Assembly (NCBI RefSeq): GCF_003205495.1
Contig: NZ_QJRX01000010.1
Span: forward strand, 1 to 64,000
DNA: 64,000 bases
DNA from: Aquipseudomonas alcaligenes
Lineage (GTDB): Bacteria; Pseudomonadota; Gammaproteobacteria; Pseudomonadales; Pseudomonadaceae
Reading direction: 5' to 3'
In this document: positions 62,960-64,000 of the stretch, in pieces
Position numbering within the stretch: position 1 is the stretch's first letter
How the letters are laid out: every line of letters starts with the position of its first letter
Translations under genes and position numbers: made by a program
The notes under the pieces: generated by a model
The model's database searches: none
Seen by the model: the letters and a program-made list of their open reading frames with translations, nothing else
Told to the model about the DNA's origin: nothing

Positions 62960-64000
62960 ATGAGCAAGTTCTGGAGCCCCTTCGTCAAGGACCTGGTGCC
63001 CTACGTGCCGGGTGAGCAGCCGAAACTGGCCAAGCTGGTCAAGCTCAACACCAACGAGAACCCCTATGGTCCGTCGCCCAAGGCGATCGCTGCCATGCAG
63101 GCCGAACTGGGCGACAGCCTGCGCCTGTACCCGGACCCCAACAGCGATCGCCTCAAGCAGGCGGTGGCCGATTATTACGGTGTGAGCACTGCCGAGGTGT
63201 TCGTCGGCAACGGTTCCGACGAGGTGCTGGCGCACGCCTTCCACGGCCTGTTCCAGCACGGTAAGCCGCTGCTGTTCCCCGACGTGACCTACAGCTTCTA
63301 CCCGGTCTACTGCGGCCTGTACGGCATCCAGCATGAAGCGCTGGCGCTGGACGAGCAGTTCCAGATCCGTGTCGAGGACTACGCGCGGCCCAATGGCGGC
63401 ATCATCTTCCCCAACCCCAACGCGCCGACCGGCTGCCTGCTGGCGCTGGAAGCCATCGAGCAGATGCTCAAGGCCAGCCCGGACAGCGTGGTGGTGGTGG
63501 ACGAGGCGTATGTCGACTTCGGCGGCGAGACGGCGATCAAGCTGGTGGATAAGTATCCGAACCTGCTGGTGACCCAGACCCTGTCCAAGTCTCGCTCGTT
63601 GGCCGGGCTGCGGGTCGGCATCGCGGTCGGCCATCCGGACCTGATCGAGGCGCTGGAGCGGATCAAGAACAGCTTCAACTCCTACCCGCTGGACCGCATG
63701 GCCATCGCCGGCGCGGCGGCGGCCTTCGAGGACGAGGACTATTTCCGCGCGACCTGCCAGAAGGTGATCGACAGCCGCGAGGCGGTGGTCGCCGGCCTGC
63801 AGCGCCTGGGTTTCGAGGTGCTGCCCTCGGCGGCCAACTTCGTCTTCGCCCGCCACCCGCAGAAGGATGCGGCGACCCTGGCCGCGGGCCTGCGCGAGCA
63901 GGGCGTGATCGTGCGCCACTTCAAGCAGGCGCGCATCGCCCAGTTCCTGCGCATCACCATCGGCGCGCCGGAGCAGAACCAGGCACTGCTGGACGCCCTG
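62960..64000 (+). CDS. hisC: histidinol-phosphate aminotransferase (3' end cut by window)
   Basis: The first 347 codons of a PLP-dependent aminotransferase that converts imidazole-acetol phosphate to histidinol phosphate. LVKLNTNENPYGPSP, FPNPNAPTGC, VVVDEAYVDF, and the PLP-lysine block TLSKSRSLAGLRVG (Lys210) are visible. No stop codon is reached; by the family length only a few residues are missing. GAGAGAAGGG precedes the ATG at 62960. Confidence 0.95.
   Translation, partial: MSKFWSPFVKDLVPYVPGEQPKLAKLVKLNTNENPYGPSPKAIAAMQAELGDSLRLYPDPNSDRLKQAVADYYGVSTAEVFVGNGSDEVLAHAFHGLFQHGKPLLFPDVTYSFYPVYCGLYGIQHEALALDEQFQIRVEDYARPNGGIIFPNPNAPTGCLLALEAIEQMLKASPDSVVVVDEAYVDFGGETAIKLVDKYPNLLVTQTLSKSRSLAGLRVGIAVGHPDLIEALERIKNSFNSYPLDRMAIAGAAAAFEDEDYFRATCQKVIDSREAVVAGLQRLGFEVLPSAANFVFARHPQKDAATLAAGLREQGVIVRHFKQARIAQFLRITIGAPEQNQALLDAL

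Overview
The window is a chromosomal segment of a high-GC gammaproteobacterium, almost certainly Pseudomonas in the broad sense. The gene order murA-ibaG-mlaBCDEF-kdsDC-lptCAB-rpoN-hpf-ptsN-rapZ-ptsO, pmbA-yjgA-tldD-nitrilase-yhdP-rng-maf-mreDCB-gatCAB and roxSR-SIMPL-dpp is the arrangement I know from P. aeruginosa (roughly PA4448 to PA4506). No phage, transposon, CRISPR array, rRNA or tRNA was recognised.

Left part (1-17.1 kb), a mixed set of small transcription units: RluE-type pseudouridine synthase, a globin, DUF2788, an Lrp-type regulator, a MAPEG protein, a lipoprotein-DinB-FieF operon, the HrpB helicase, an amino-acid-type binding protein, an SDR, a glyoxalase-fold protein, a YciC-like membrane protein, a NYN nuclease plus DEDDh exonuclease pair, release factor 3 (prfC), ornithine decarboxylase (speC) behind a long leader with a possible upstream ORF, and the 5-oxoprolinase genes pxpABC. 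The first 45 bases are an exact reverse complement of 69-113, which looks like a contig-end foldback.

Middle (17.1-32.4 kb): a small secreted protein made of ten perfect-length 12-residue repeats beside an AT-rich intergenic island and a solitary branched-chain-type binding protein; a dipeptide ABC transporter (two DppA-type binding proteins, DppB, DppC, DppD, DppF); a SIMPL protein; the RoxS/RoxR redox two-component system; an AEC transporter; a carboxymuconolactone-decarboxylase-like protein; a Ca2+/Na+ antiporter; and a short RlpA-like lipoprotein.

Right part (32.4-64 kb) is conserved housekeeping: GatCAB amidotransferase; the cell-shape genes mreBCD with maf, rng and yhdP; a nitrilase, TldD and PmbA; the nitrogen-PTS/sigma-54 cluster; LPS transport and Kdo synthesis; the Mla phospholipid-trafficking system; ibaG and murA; and hisG, hisD and hisC (the last cut by the window edge). 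Together these serve envelope construction: Kdo and LPS export (kdsDC, lptCAB), phospholipid asymmetry (mlaFEDCB, yhdP), peptidoglycan precursors (murA) and rod shape (mreBCD).

The items most worth a second look are the 12-mer repeat protein and its AT-rich surroundings, the candidate upstream ORF and switch-like RNA structures before speC, the mreB/mreC attenuator with the unusual mreC start, and two different twin-hairpin repeats lying inside operons.
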